Assembly (NCBI GenBank): GCA_020161295.1 | Contig: JAIUOA010000001.1 | Location: 1-64,000, forward strand | Length of the DNA: 64,000 nt | Source: Bacillota bacterium | GTDB lineage: Bacteria; Bacillota; Clostridia; Peptostreptococcales; Acidaminobacteraceae | Direction: 5' to 3' | Part shown: positions 1 to 8,624 of the stretch, piece after piece | How the letters are laid out: each line of letters starts with the position of its first letter | Position numbering within the stretch: position 1 is the first letter of the stretch | Program-made: the position numbers and the translations under genes | The notes under the pieces: model-generated | Databases searched by the model: none | What the model was told of the DNA's origin: nothing | Seen by the model: only the letters and a program-made list of their open reading frames with translations

Positions 1-149
1 TTGGCAGGATAATGGTTTGTGGTGAATCAATTATACTTCAAAAAAGGGGGGTCACTATATTTTTTTTGTGAAACCTCGAAAAACAAAGGTTGTAAGGCTA
101 AACTGAGTAAGTTTAGTTGACAATACGAAATACTTTAGGGGAGGACATT

Positions 150-1691
150 ATGAGTGTAAAGAACACGACGGCAAAGAATGGCATGTTTAACCGTTTTCTT
201 AACATGGTTGAACGTGGCGGTAATAAATTACCACACCCAGTAACCATCTTTGTCTTATTGTCATTATTGGTTATTATTATTTCTGAAATTGGTGCGCGTG
301 CTGGCATGACAGTATCATACTATGATGCAAGACAGCAAGCTGATACAACGGTCACTGCAGTTTCTTTAATGAATGCAGAGGGCATTCGCTACATGTTTAA
401 TTCTGCTACTAAAAACTTTACGGGTTTCGCGCCACTGGGAACAGTGCTTGTTGCCATGTTGGGTGTAGGTGTTGCAGAGGGAACTGGATTAATCGGTGCA
501 GCACTAAAGAAAATCGTTTTAGGCACGCCTAAAAAACTCATCACAGCAGTGGTTGTTTTAATGGGTGTTATGTCTAACGTTGCTTCAGATGCCGGTTATG
601 TTGTACTCGTACCATTAGGTGCAATCGTATTTTTAAGTTTCGGCCGTCACCCATTAGCAGGTTTGACTGCTGCTTTCGCCGGTGTTTCAGCTGGTTTCTC
701 TGCAAACCTTTTATTAGGAACGCTTGACCCACTACTTGCTGGTATTACGAATGAAGCCATTAAAGTAGGTGGATCAGATATTACGATTTTACCAACAGCA
801 AACTATTATTTCATGTTCGTTTCTACGTTCTTATTAACTTTCCTTGGTACTATCGTTACTGAGAAAATAGTTGAGCCGAGATTAGGCGAATACAAGGGTC
901 CAAAGCTTATTGAATCGATGGATGTGACGCCAGCTGAGAAAAAAGGTTTAAGAGCAGCAGGTTTATCGTTAATCGCTTTCTTTGGAATTATGTTATTCTT
1001 AACAGTACCTGATAATGCCATCCTCAGAACAGCAGTTGAAGGTTCAACAAAGGGTGATTTAAACGCTTATATCCACGACGGTCTCGTTCCAACGATCATG
1101 CTAGCATTTTTAGTGCCTGGTATCGCGTTTGGTATCTTCTCAGGTTCAATCAAAAACGATAAAGATGTGGTTCACAGCATGGGTAAAGCCATGGCTTCCA
1201 TGGGTGGATACCTCGTTCTTGCATTTACTGCAGCTCAGTTCGTAGCTTACTTTGGTTATACTAAGTTAGGTATCATCTTAGCAGTAAGTGGTGCAAACTT
1301 CCTTCAAACCGTTGGTTTAACAGGATTACCTTTGGTACTTGCTTTTATACTCGTTGCAGCGTTCATCAACCTCTTTATCGGTTCTGCATCTGCTAAATGG
1401 GCGATCATGGCACCTATCTTTATCCCGATGATGATGCAGCTTGGAATCTCACCAGAATTTACTCAACTTGCTTACAGAATCGGCGATTCATCGACTAACA
1501 TCATTTCGCCACTCATGTCATATTTCGCAGTAATCGTAACATTTGCTCAAAAATATGATGAAGATTCAGGTATCGGTACACTTATTTCTGCGATGTTACC
1601 ATACAGCATCGTGTTCTTAGTCGGCTGGTCAATATTAATGGTACTTTGGTACTTTACAGGATTGCCGATTGGACCGGGCGCATTTATGTAG
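150..1691 (+). CDS. AbgT-family transporter
   Basis: Integral membrane transporter of about 513 residues, close to the 508 of E. coli AbgT. The family imports p-aminobenzoyl-glutamate, and some members export sulfonamides. Visible features are an N-terminal segment LPHPVTIFVLLSLLVIII typical of the family, many hydrophobic helices, and the late sequence ASAKWAIMAPIFIPMMMQLG followed by GDSSTNIISPLMSYF, which match conserved AbgT core helices. I start at the ATG at 150, behind GGGGAGG at 138-144, rather than at an in-frame TTG further upstream. The next gene is an M20 peptidase in the same direction, which suggests uptake and hydrolysis of an amide-linked amino acid compound. The actual substrate cannot be read from the sequence. 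Confidence 0.9.
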   Translation: MSVKNTTAKNGMFNRFLNMVERGGNKLPHPVTIFVLLSLLVIIISEIGARAGMTVSYYDARQQADTTVTAVSLMNAEGIRYMFNSATKNFTGFAPLGTVLVAMLGVGVAEGTGLIGAALKKIVLGTPKKLITAVVVLMGVMSNVASDAGYVVLVPLGAIVFLSFGRHPLAGLTAAFAGVSAGFSANLLLGTLDPLLAGITNEAIKVGGSDITILPTANYYFMFVSTFLLTFLGTIVTEKIVEPRLGEYKGPKLIESMDVTPAEKKGLRAAGLSLIAFFGIMLFLTVPDNAILRTAVEGSTKGDLNAYIHDGLVPTIMLAFLVPGIAFGIFSGSIKNDKDVVHSMGKAMASMGGYLVLAFTAAQFVAYFGYTKLGIILAVSGANFLQTVGLTGLPLVLAFILVAAFINLFIGSASAKWAIMAPIFIPMMMQLGISPEFTQLAYRIGDSSTNIISPLMSYFAVIVTFAQKYDEDSGIGTLISAMLPYSIVFLVGWSILMVLWYFTGLPIGPGAFM

Positions 1692-1766
1692 TATAATTTA
1701 ATAGAGCTTTATATGAAAGGTGGCTATTTAGTCACCTTTCAATTTAATGATATTTTGGAGGACCTT

Positions 1767-2879
1767 ATGATTAATCAAGAGCGTTTAGTCAATGCATTTC
1801 TGGAATATGTGCAAATTTCTAGTCCAACAAAAAAAGAAGGGGAATTTGCTAGACATATCACTAAAATCCTCACGGAAATCGGCTTTGAAGTAACAGTGGA
1901 TGATGCTGGAGAAAAATTAGGCTGCGATACGGGTAATGTCATCGCTAAAATGAAAGGCAACACAGGTGGTGCGCCTATCTTGTTCAGCTGCCACATGGAC
2001 ACGGTTTCTCCAGGCGAAAATATAAAACCGATCATAAAGGATGGCGTTATTTACAGCGATGGCACGACGATATTAGGCGGTGATGATAAAGCTGGTATCG
2101 CTGCAATCGTGGAAGCAATCAAGGTCATCAAAGAAAATCAGATGCCACATGGCGATTTAGAAATAGTGTTCAGCATTTTTGAAGAGGGTGGCCTCCACGG
2201 CGCTAAAAATTTAAATTATGATGAAATCCACGCCAAACATGCCTTTGTTTTAGACAGCGGTGGGGACCCAGGACAAGTCATCGTTCAAGGACCAGCGCAA
2301 GATAAGCTCGACTTTAAAGTCATCGGACGTCCAGCACATGCAGGGGTAGCGCCAGAAGAGGGCATCAGCGCCATCATGGTCGCTTCAGAAGCGATCGCAA
2401 ATATGACCTTATTAAGAATCGATGCTGAAACCACTGCGAATATTGGCCGAATTGAAGGGGGCACTGTGACGAATATCGTCGCTCCTGAATGTGTGGTAAA
2501 AGCTGAGGCGAGAAGTTTAGATAATGATAAGTTAGCAAAGCAAAGTGCACATATGGTTGAATGCTTCGAGAAAGCAGCGGAGAAGTTCGGTGCAAAAGTC
2601 GAGTGTGAAGTAGCAAGAATGTATTCTGCCTTCAATGTAGCGACAGATGCTGCAATCGTAAAAAATGTATTTGCAGCTTGTGAAGCTGTGGGACTAAAAC
2701 CTTTCACCGCATCTTCAGGCGGCGGTAGCGACACAAATGTCTTTAACGCAAACGGCATTATGGCGGTCAACTTAGGAATCGGCGAAAGAAAACCACATAC
2801 TTTAGAAGAGCACTTGCATATCGTGGATTTGGTTAATGCATCAAAACTTGTTCTCGAAATCATAAAGCAATACGCATAA
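1767..2879 (+). CDS. M20-family metallopeptidase (PepT/YqjE-like)
   Basis: Cytosolic di-zinc peptidase of 370 residues, the length of Bacillus YqjE-type tripeptidases. The metal and catalytic residues are visible in order: SCHMDTVSPG (His and Asp), GGDDKAGIAA (bridging Asp), FEEGGLHGAKN (catalytic Glu pair), DSGG (Asp) and HTLEEHLHI (His). The central part is the lid and dimerisation domain. The ATG at 1767 is chosen because TTGGAGG lies just before it; an upstream in-frame start would run through a hairpin at 1715-1740. Its position behind an AbgT-type transporter suggests that it hydrolyses the imported peptide-like substrate, which is inference. Confidence 0.9.
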   Translation: MINQERLVNAFLEYVQISSPTKKEGEFARHITKILTEIGFEVTVDDAGEKLGCDTGNVIAKMKGNTGGAPILFSCHMDTVSPGENIKPIIKDGVIYSDGTTILGGDDKAGIAAIVEAIKVIKENQMPHGDLEIVFSIFEEGGLHGAKNLNYDEIHAKHAFVLDSGGDPGQVIVQGPAQDKLDFKVIGRPAHAGVAPEEGISAIMVASEAIANMTLLRIDAETTANIGRIEGGTVTNIVAPECVVKAEARSLDNDKLAKQSAHMVECFEKAAEKFGAKVECEVARMYSAFNVATDAAIVKNVFAACEAVGLKPFTASSGGGSDTNVFNANGIMAVNLGIGERKPHTLEEHLHIVDLVNASKLVLEIIKQYA

Positions 2880-2898
2880 TCATTTTTTAATGACGTTC

Positions 2899-2924
2899 AA
2901 GAGTGCCTCATGGCACTCTTTTAT
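2899..2924 (+). terminator. Rho-independent terminator after the M20 peptidase
   Basis: Inverted repeat AAGAGTGCC / GGCACTCTT with loop TCAT, followed by a T-rich run. It ends the transporter-peptidase unit. Confidence 0.85.
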
Positions 2925-3024
2925 GTTTCGAAGCCATTACATTCTCTTTACAGGTTGGCTAAGAATAAGATTTATTCAGGGTTTTGCGGTAAAATAGAAT
3001 TACTAATGAAACATAGGAGGTCAT

Positions 3025-5934
3025 ATGAAACGTTCGACATCAAAATATTTCATCATAGGTTTGTTGCTGATGGCCATGGTCTTTACCAGTAATTTCAGCT
3101 TTGCCGCTCCACTTACCCAAGATAGGCAAAATGCCATCAATAACGATTTTAGGGGACTATGGGTCGCGACCGTTTTAAATCTTGACTATCCCACTAAAGC
3201 TACCACCGATCGTGAAGTCTTAAAATCAGAAGCGCTTAAAATAATCAACAAGGCTGAAGCTATGGGCATGAATGCCATCGTACTTCAAGTACGCCCATCG
3301 GGGGATGCTCTTTATAAATCTGACATTTATCCTTGGTCAAAGTATTTGACTGGAAAGCAAGGGTTTGCTCCGACGAATGATTTTGATCCGTTAGCGTACT
3401 GGATCGATGAAGCACATAAACGGGGAATCGCCGTCCATGCATGGGTTAATCCCTATCGGATCACACGTAAAAATGCAGCGGATCCAGCACATGATTATAC
3501 ACAATTAGCGGCTAATCACCCAGCGAAGCTTCATCCTGAATGGGTCGTCGCCCATACGGATGGTAATCTCTACTTTAACCCAGGATTACCGGAGGTCAGA
3601 CAACATATCACCGATAGTATCATGGAAATCGTCAACAAGTACGATATCGACGGCATCCATTTTGACGATTATTTTTATCCAAGTACGACCTTTAATGATG
3701 CGACAGCGTTTGCGACTTATGGTAAATCATTCACGAATATCGCTGATTGGAGAAGAAATAATGTGGATGAACTGATCAAATCAGTTTACGCAGCCATTAA
3801 AGCAAAAAAACCGACCGTTCAATTCGGTATTAGTCCTTTCGGAATCTGGGCAAATGCAAAAAATAATCCTGCCGGAAGCGCTACGAATGGGTTTGAATCC
3901 TATTACAGCCAGTATGCGGACACCAAAAAATGGGTTGAGCAGAACATGATCGATTATATCGCGCCTCAGCTGTACTGGAACATCGGTTACAGTGTCGCAG
4001 ACTATTCGAAGCTGTTGACTTGGTGGAGTGATGTGGCAAAGGATTCTAAGGTTAATCTGTATATCGGTCATGCGGCTTATCGTGTCGGTAACACTGACAT
4101 TAGCTCACCATGGTATGGCGTAGATGAAATCTATCGTCAACTTGCCTTGAACAAAACAAAAAGCAACGTAAAGGGAAGTATCTTTTTTAGATATACTTTC
4201 TTTAATTCCAATAGTGCACTTTCAACGCTAGTCACTGATTACTATAAAGGTGGTAATCTAACACCTACACAGGAGCAGTTGGTTATCGGTCGACCATATC
4301 GCGATGTCCAGACCACCGCTAGCAATTACTTTATCGGAGGCGCATCGGATCCAAGAATGCCAGTCTATTTAAACGGTCAGGAAATCAAAATACGTACTGC
4401 ACAGGGGTATTTTGGTGTTTATGTGCCACTGATTACAGGTGAAAATGTTTTTACGTTAACGCAAAATGGTAAGACAACCACTCGAAAAATAACAAAGGTT
4501 GCGCCAGCACTGGCAGCTCCTATGGCTAAAATAGAGATTATTCCTTCCTCAACATGGCCACAAACGGCTACATCAAAATCACCAAATGAAGAAGTGACGC
4601 TATTTTGTAGAGCGCCGATAGGTGCAACCGTGACTGCGACCTTAAATGGAACGACCTATACTCTAACGCCTAGTTCGACTAATGTGACCACTAAACCGTA
4701 TGCGACGAGTTATAGCTTTAAAACGACACTGCCAAGTCCGACCGGGACCCCGAGAGTGGTTGATCTCGGGAAAGTCGTCTATAAAATGGTTTATAAAGGG
4801 ATTTCGTATAGTGCGGAATCGAAGGTGCCCGTTTCTGTGATCATGAATGGCGCGCCTTATATTGGCACCATTACGAAAAATAATGCAGATACCTTTGATG
4901 CCGCTTATTCTTCAAACGGGGCGATTCATATGCTGCATTTAGGCATGAAGGATTACGTCGTGGCAGAAAATGGCGATTATATCAAGTTTGCATCCGGTAT
5001 TTGGGTAACACGAAGCAATGTTGCGCTCACTAACGGGACCCTCAATCCAAACACCATCGAAAAAATCAATTATATCAATGCGACAAAATTCGATGTCGTG
5101 GCATTTTCCATGAAAGAGAAGGCGATCGCCACTGCGAATTATAGCGGGGGTAAGCTTTCTGTCACCTTTGAACAAACAGTCTATGGCGCACCTCTAAGCT
5201 TACCGATGCAGTCCATGATTAAAGAGGCCACCGTTAAAACCGTTGGAACTAAAACGACCTATGAGTTTACTTTAAATGAACCTTCAAAGCTTGGGGGTTA
5301 TTATCTTGAATCCTCCGATACTGGAATCACGCTGATCATCAAGAAAAAATTCGTGGCAACGAACGGAACTCAGTTGCCTCTCAAGGGTGCGACCATCGTC
5401 ATCGACCCAGGTCACGGCGGTTCTGACTCTGGTGCCATCGGACTTTTGGGGACGCTTAAGCCTGAGAAGGCCGTCGCCATGGAGCATGCGCTACTAGTTA
5501 AAGCGAATCTGGAGGCGCTTGGTGCAAACGTCGTCATGACGCGTACCAGCGACGTGTACTTGAGTTTAAGCGGACGACTTGTTACTTCGAAAGCGTACTC
5601 GCCTGATCTGTTCATTTCCATACATGCTGACAGCCTCGAAGATACGGCAGACCTAACCAAAGTTAGTGGGGCAACGGTTTACTATAAGGATCCACTGGCA
5701 AAAGGGTTCGCGGACACTATCAAAGCTGGCATAACGGCGCAAACCTCACGCTTGAATCGCGGTACAAAAGTTATGAACTTTTATGTGATTCGTGGGACTT
5801 GGACGCCTTCAGTGTTAATCGAAACGGGATTCATGCCGAATCCAAACGATTTCCAGGCACTCACAGATTCGTATGAACAAGCTAGATTCGCAACCATGCT
5901 CAGCCAGGCTGTTTTAAATTATTTTAAACAATAG
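3025..5934 (+). CDS. Secreted GHL10 glycosidase-like / N-acetylmuramoyl-L-alanine amidase fusion
   Basis: A 969-residue exported protein. Residues 1-28 form a signal peptide (basic start, hydrophobic core, ending SFAAP). Residues of about 40-400 match the glycosyl hydrolase-like 10 (DUF187, FenI) family: RGLWVATVLNLDYP, VLQVRPSGDALY, HAWVNPYR and DGIHFDDYFYP, the last probably holding the acidic catalytic residues. The middle (about 430-780) looks like beta-rich linker modules. Residues of about 788-969 are an Amidase_3 domain with zinc ligands His797 in DPGHGG and Glu814, the SIHAD histidine, and catalytic Glu933 in IETGFM. The likely role is cutting peptidoglycan at the glycan and at the stem peptide. 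Start ATG follows AGGAGG. No membrane anchor or SLH domains are seen. Confidence 0.9.
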   Translation: MKRSTSKYFIIGLLLMAMVFTSNFSFAAPLTQDRQNAINNDFRGLWVATVLNLDYPTKATTDREVLKSEALKIINKAEAMGMNAIVLQVRPSGDALYKSDIYPWSKYLTGKQGFAPTNDFDPLAYWIDEAHKRGIAVHAWVNPYRITRKNAADPAHDYTQLAANHPAKLHPEWVVAHTDGNLYFNPGLPEVRQHITDSIMEIVNKYDIDGIHFDDYFYPSTTFNDATAFATYGKSFTNIADWRRNNVDELIKSVYAAIKAKKPTVQFGISPFGIWANAKNNPAGSATNGFESYYSQYADTKKWVEQNMIDYIAPQLYWNIGYSVADYSKLLTWWSDVAKDSKVNLYIGHAAYRVGNTDISSPWYGVDEIYRQLALNKTKSNVKGSIFFRYTFFNSNSALSTLVTDYYKGGNLTPTQEQLVIGRPYRDVQTTASNYFIGGASDPRMPVYLNGQEIKIRTAQGYFGVYVPLITGENVFTLTQNGKTTTRKITKVAPALAAPMAKIEIIPSSTWPQTATSKSPNEEVTLFCRAPIGATVTATLNGTTYTLTPSSTNVTTKPYATSYSFKTTLPSPTGTPRVVDLGKVVYKMVYKGISYSAESKVPVSVIMNGAPYIGTITKNNADTFDAAYSSNGAIHMLHLGMKDYVVAENGDYIKFASGIWVTRSNVALTNGTLNPNTIEKINYINATKFDVVAFSMKEKAIATANYSGGKLSVTFEQTVYGAPLSLPMQSMIKEATVKTVGTKTTYEFTLNEPSKLGGYYLESSDTGITLIIKKKFVATNGTQLPLKGATIVIDPGHGGSDSGAIGLLGTLKPEKAVAMEHALLVKANLEALGANVVMTRTSDVYLSLSGRLVTSKAYSPDLFISIHADSLEDTADLTKVSGATVYYKDPLAKGFADTIKAGITAQTSRLNRGTKVMNFYVIRGTWTPSVLIETGFMPNPNDFQALTDSYEQARFATMLSQAVLNYFKQ

Positions 5935-5983
5935 GGATTAACATCGTTCACGAATTGTTTACGATTTATAACGTTGGTTATGC

Positions 5984-6012
5984 TTTACAAGACAAATCGA
6001 ATTCTATAAAAT
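5984..6012 (+). promoter_or_regulatory. Sigma-A type promoter of the marR-ABC operon
   Basis: TTTACA at 5984-5989 and TAAAAT at 6007-6012 with a 17-base spacer. Transcription would start near 6019, inside the palindromes described next. Confidence 0.5.
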
Positions 6013-6014
6013 AT

Positions 6015-6073
6015 ACTTCGTACACGAAACTTCGCACACGAAATAATTGCGAGTCGGTACGAAGTTTTTTTTT
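6015..6073 (+). terminator. Hairpin with U-run directly before marR (terminator or attenuator)
   Basis: ACTTCGTAC at 6015-6023 pairs with GTACGAAGT at 6057-6065, with a smaller inner stem (TCGCA/TGCGA), and is followed by nine T's that run straight into the marR ribosome binding site at 6074-6080. It can terminate transcription coming from the amidase gene. Because the predicted marR start site is near 6019, it may also act as a leader attenuator. Confidence 0.6.
6016..6043 (+). promoter_or_regulatory. Tandem palindromes, candidate MarR operator
   Basis: Two adjacent 14-base repeats, CTTCGTACACGAAA and CTTCGCACACGAAA, each palindromic as TTCG-N4-CGAA. They overlap the predicted transcription start of the marR operon, where an autoregulatory MarR protein would be expected to bind. 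Confidence 0.5.
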
Positions 6074-6085
6074 AAGGAGAATGAC

Positions 6086-6529
6086 ATGGAAGGTCTTGAA
6101 CGCAGTTACGAAGTCATTAAGCGGATAAAACGGTTAAAAGAAACGATGCATGTCCTTCTGCAAAGGTTATTCAAGGAGATGAATCTCACAGCGCCTCAAG
6201 GCATGGTGGTCGGTATTTTACTGAAACATAAAAAAATGAAGGTCTCCGAAGTGAGCGCGATTATGGATTTGTCCATGAGTACAGTTTCGGGGATCTTAGA
6301 CCGTTTAGAAAAACAGGGCATAATCACGCGTGAGAAGAGTGAAACAGATGGCCGCGTCATATTGGTCAGTCTCACCGATTCCTTTAAAAAATCTTCCCAT
6401 ATTCCCTTTAAAGAAATAGAAGAAAGCTGGACCCAGAAAATCAATCGTGCTAGTGAAGAGGAAATTGACACGATTCTAACGGCATTAGCCATCCTCGAAC
6501 GCTTAATCAACGAAGAATCAGAACAATAG
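6086..6529 (+). CDS. MarR-family transcriptional regulator
   Basis: A 147-residue winged-helix regulator of normal MarR length. The DNA-binding region reads LTAPQGMVVGILLKHKKMKV, then the recognition helix MDLSMSTVSGILDRLEKQG and the wing ITREKSETDGRVILVSLTD, where the DGR triplet is typical of the family. Start ATG at 6086 lies 5 bases after AAGGAGA; an upstream in-frame start would lie within the hairpin. It sits 13 bases before the first of two ABC exporter genes, so it most likely represses this operon and responds to a drug-like ligand. The tandem TTCG-N4-CGAA repeats upstream are its probable operator. Confidence 0.9.
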   Translation: MEGLERSYEVIKRIKRLKETMHVLLQRLFKEMNLTAPQGMVVGILLKHKKMKVSEVSAIMDLSMSTVSGILDRLEKQGIITREKSETDGRVILVSLTDSFKKSSHIPFKEIEESWTQKINRASEEEIDTILTALAILERLINEESEQ

Positions 6530-6542
6530 CGAGGAAAAAAGA

Positions 6543-8624
6543 ATGATAAAATTAATCAAATTTTTAAAACCCTTTACTTTATCCATTTTACTAGCGATTG
6601 CACTTCTCTACATGCAGGCAATGGCGGATCTTGATTTACCGGATTACATGTCAAACATCGTCAATAACGGCATTCAAAACAATGGATTTGACAAGTCAGC
6701 ACCTGAAATCATGCTTAAATCGGATTTTGATAGACTGCAAATGATGCTATCGGAAGACGAGAAGGATGTGGTTAATCAGAGCTATGTTCCAAAAGACAGT
6801 GATGAATACGACGCACTTTATACGAAGGTAAAAGATCAAGAAATCGTCGTTCTAAAGCAAGATGACGATGCTTTATTAACTGAAACCGAAAAAATCATGT
6901 CGCGGGCCTTGATTACAGTAGCCGCCTTACCAGGGATCGACCTCGAAAACATGGATGATTTCATGTTGCTTCAAATGGGCGCACAAGCCTCTTCCAAATA
7001 TGTGGAAACATTAGGCGCCGATTTGGAAACGATTCAACGCAATTATATCCTAATGGCGGGTTTAAAAATGCTCGGAGTCGCTTTTATAGGTGCAGTGGCA
7101 TCGATTTTAGTCGGACTTATCGCTGCTAGAGTGGCCGCAGGACTTGGTAAGAACCTTAGAAAAGCGATATTTACTAAGGTTCAGGGATTTTCTAACGCTG
7201 AATTTGATCAGTTTTCTACTGCATCACTCATTACGCGAAGCACGAATGATATCAACCAAATTCAGACACTCATGGTTCTGATGGTGCGCATGCTGTTTTA
7301 TGCACCGATTCTGGGATTTGGTGGTGTGCTCAAAGCAATCGAAAAGAGTAGCTCCATGTCGTGGATTATCGCGCTGGCTGTCGTGATTCTTATGGGCATT
7401 ATCTCATTGGTTTTCGCCATCGCGTATCCAAAATTTAAAATCGTTCAAAAGATGATCGATCGTCTTAATTTGGTAGTAAGAGAAAACTTAACAGGCATGA
7501 TGGTCGTTAGGGCGTTTAACACACAGGGCTTTGAAGAAAAGCGATTTGATCAAGCCAATATGGATTTGACACAAATTAACTTGTTCGTTAACCGCGTGAT
7601 GACATTTTTAATGCCGATCATGATGGTAATCATGAATGGCGTAACCCTTCTCATCGTGTGGGTTGGCGCACATCAAATCGCCGATTCACAAATGCAGGTG
7701 GGCGACATGATGGCCTTTATGCAGTACGCGATTCAAATTATCATGTCATTCCTCTTCTTATCTATGATGTTCATCATGATTCCTAGAGCGACTGTCAGTG
7801 CTAATAGGATTGCAGAGGTTTTAGAATCGAAGGAATCCATCCATGATCCTGTAAATCCAGTTAACCCTAATGCTACTGGAAAAGGCGAAGTCGAGTTTTC
7901 TAACGTTCACTTTAAATACCCAGGCGCTGAGGAAGAAATGATCAAAGGGATTTCGTTTAAAGCGAAAGCGGGAGAATTCACAGCGATTATCGGTTCCACA
8001 GGTTCTGGTAAAACCACTTTGATGAATCTTTTACCGAGATTTTATGATGTTACGGAAGGTAAAATTCTGATCGATGGCATCGACATAAAGCAAATGAAGC
8101 AAAAAGAGCTACGCAGTTTAATCGGTTATGTCCCTCAAAAGGCTTCTTTGTTTAGTGGGTCGATTTCATCCAACTTACTGATCGGCGATGCAAAAGCGTC
8201 CAGCGATGTGATTGAGCGTGCCATAGACATTGCGCAAGCGAGAGAGATTATCGACGAGAAACCGGAGGGGTTAGAGGCGCCTATTTCACAAAGTGGTGCT
8301 AACGTTTCTGGTGGTCAAAAACAACGGTTATCCATCGCAAGAGCGCTGGTTAAGCAACCCAAAATTTATATTTTTGACGATTCGTTTTCAGCGCTGGATT
8401 ACAAAACCGATTCTAAATTAAGACAGGCACTTCGCGAAAAAGCAGCGGGTGCAACGATCCTCGTCGTGGCACAACGCATCGCAACAATTAAGAATGCCGA
8501 TCAAATCCTCGTAATGGATGAAGGCCGTTTGGTAGGTAAAGGAACGCATCAGGAACTGATGGCGACCTGTACAACCTATCAAGAAATCGCGTACTCTCAG
8601 CTTAGCAAGGAGGAACTGTCATGA
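6543..8624 (+). CDS. ABC exporter subunit with degenerate catalytic residues
   Basis: Membrane-ATPase half-transporter of 693 residues, longer than the usual 580 because of an extracytoplasmic insertion at about residues 40-165 between the first two helices. The ATPase domain has Walker A GSTGSGKTT (from 484) and a normal signature VSGGQKQR (588-595). The residue after Walker B is Asp613 (IFDDSFSALD) instead of the catalytic Glu, and the switch histidine is Gln644 (VVAQRIAT). These changes are known from the inactive-site subunit of heterodimeric exporters such as TM287/288 and LmrCD. It overlaps the next gene by ATGA, so both subunits are probably made together. The substrate is unknown but is probably a hydrophobic drug or lipid. 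Confidence 0.9.
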   Translation: MIKLIKFLKPFTLSILLAIALLYMQAMADLDLPDYMSNIVNNGIQNNGFDKSAPEIMLKSDFDRLQMMLSEDEKDVVNQSYVPKDSDEYDALYTKVKDQEIVVLKQDDDALLTETEKIMSRALITVAALPGIDLENMDDFMLLQMGAQASSKYVETLGADLETIQRNYILMAGLKMLGVAFIGAVASILVGLIAARVAAGLGKNLRKAIFTKVQGFSNAEFDQFSTASLITRSTNDINQIQTLMVLMVRMLFYAPILGFGGVLKAIEKSSSMSWIIALAVVILMGIISLVFAIAYPKFKIVQKMIDRLNLVVRENLTGMMVVRAFNTQGFEEKRFDQANMDLTQINLFVNRVMTFLMPIMMVIMNGVTLLIVWVGAHQIADSQMQVGDMMAFMQYAIQIIMSFLFLSMMFIMIPRATVSANRIAEVLESKESIHDPVNPVNPNATGKGEVEFSNVHFKYPGAEEEMIKGISFKAKAGEFTAIIGSTGSGKTTLMNLLPRFYDVTEGKILIDGIDIKQMKQKELRSLIGYVPQKASLFSGSISSNLLIGDAKASSDVIERAIDIAQAREIIDEKPEGLEAPISQSGANVSGGQKQRLSIARALVKQPKIYIFDDSFSALDYKTDSKLRQALREKAAGATILVVAQRIATIKNADQILVMDEGRLVGKGTHQELMATCTTYQEIAYSQLSKEELS

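Noticed and set aside
98-121. TTGACA at 116-121 as the promoter of the AbgT-type gene, and the CTAAACT/AGTTTAG hairpin before it
   Set aside because: A -10 at the right distance would fall on the ribosome binding site; the hairpin is short and without a T-run.
1715-1740. Hairpin GAAAGGTGGC/GTCACCTTTC as a terminator between the transporter and peptidase genes
   Set aside because: It lacks a proper T-run; it is more likely an mRNA-stabilising or partial attenuating hairpin, so I did not list it as a terminator.
2285-2863. 192-codon ORF antisense to the M20 peptidase
   Set aside because: No ribosome binding site or recognisable protein; the plus-strand gene is clearly conserved.
5412-5660. 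Antisense ORFs within the amidase domain
   Set aside because: Shadows of the Amidase_3 coding frame; no start signals.
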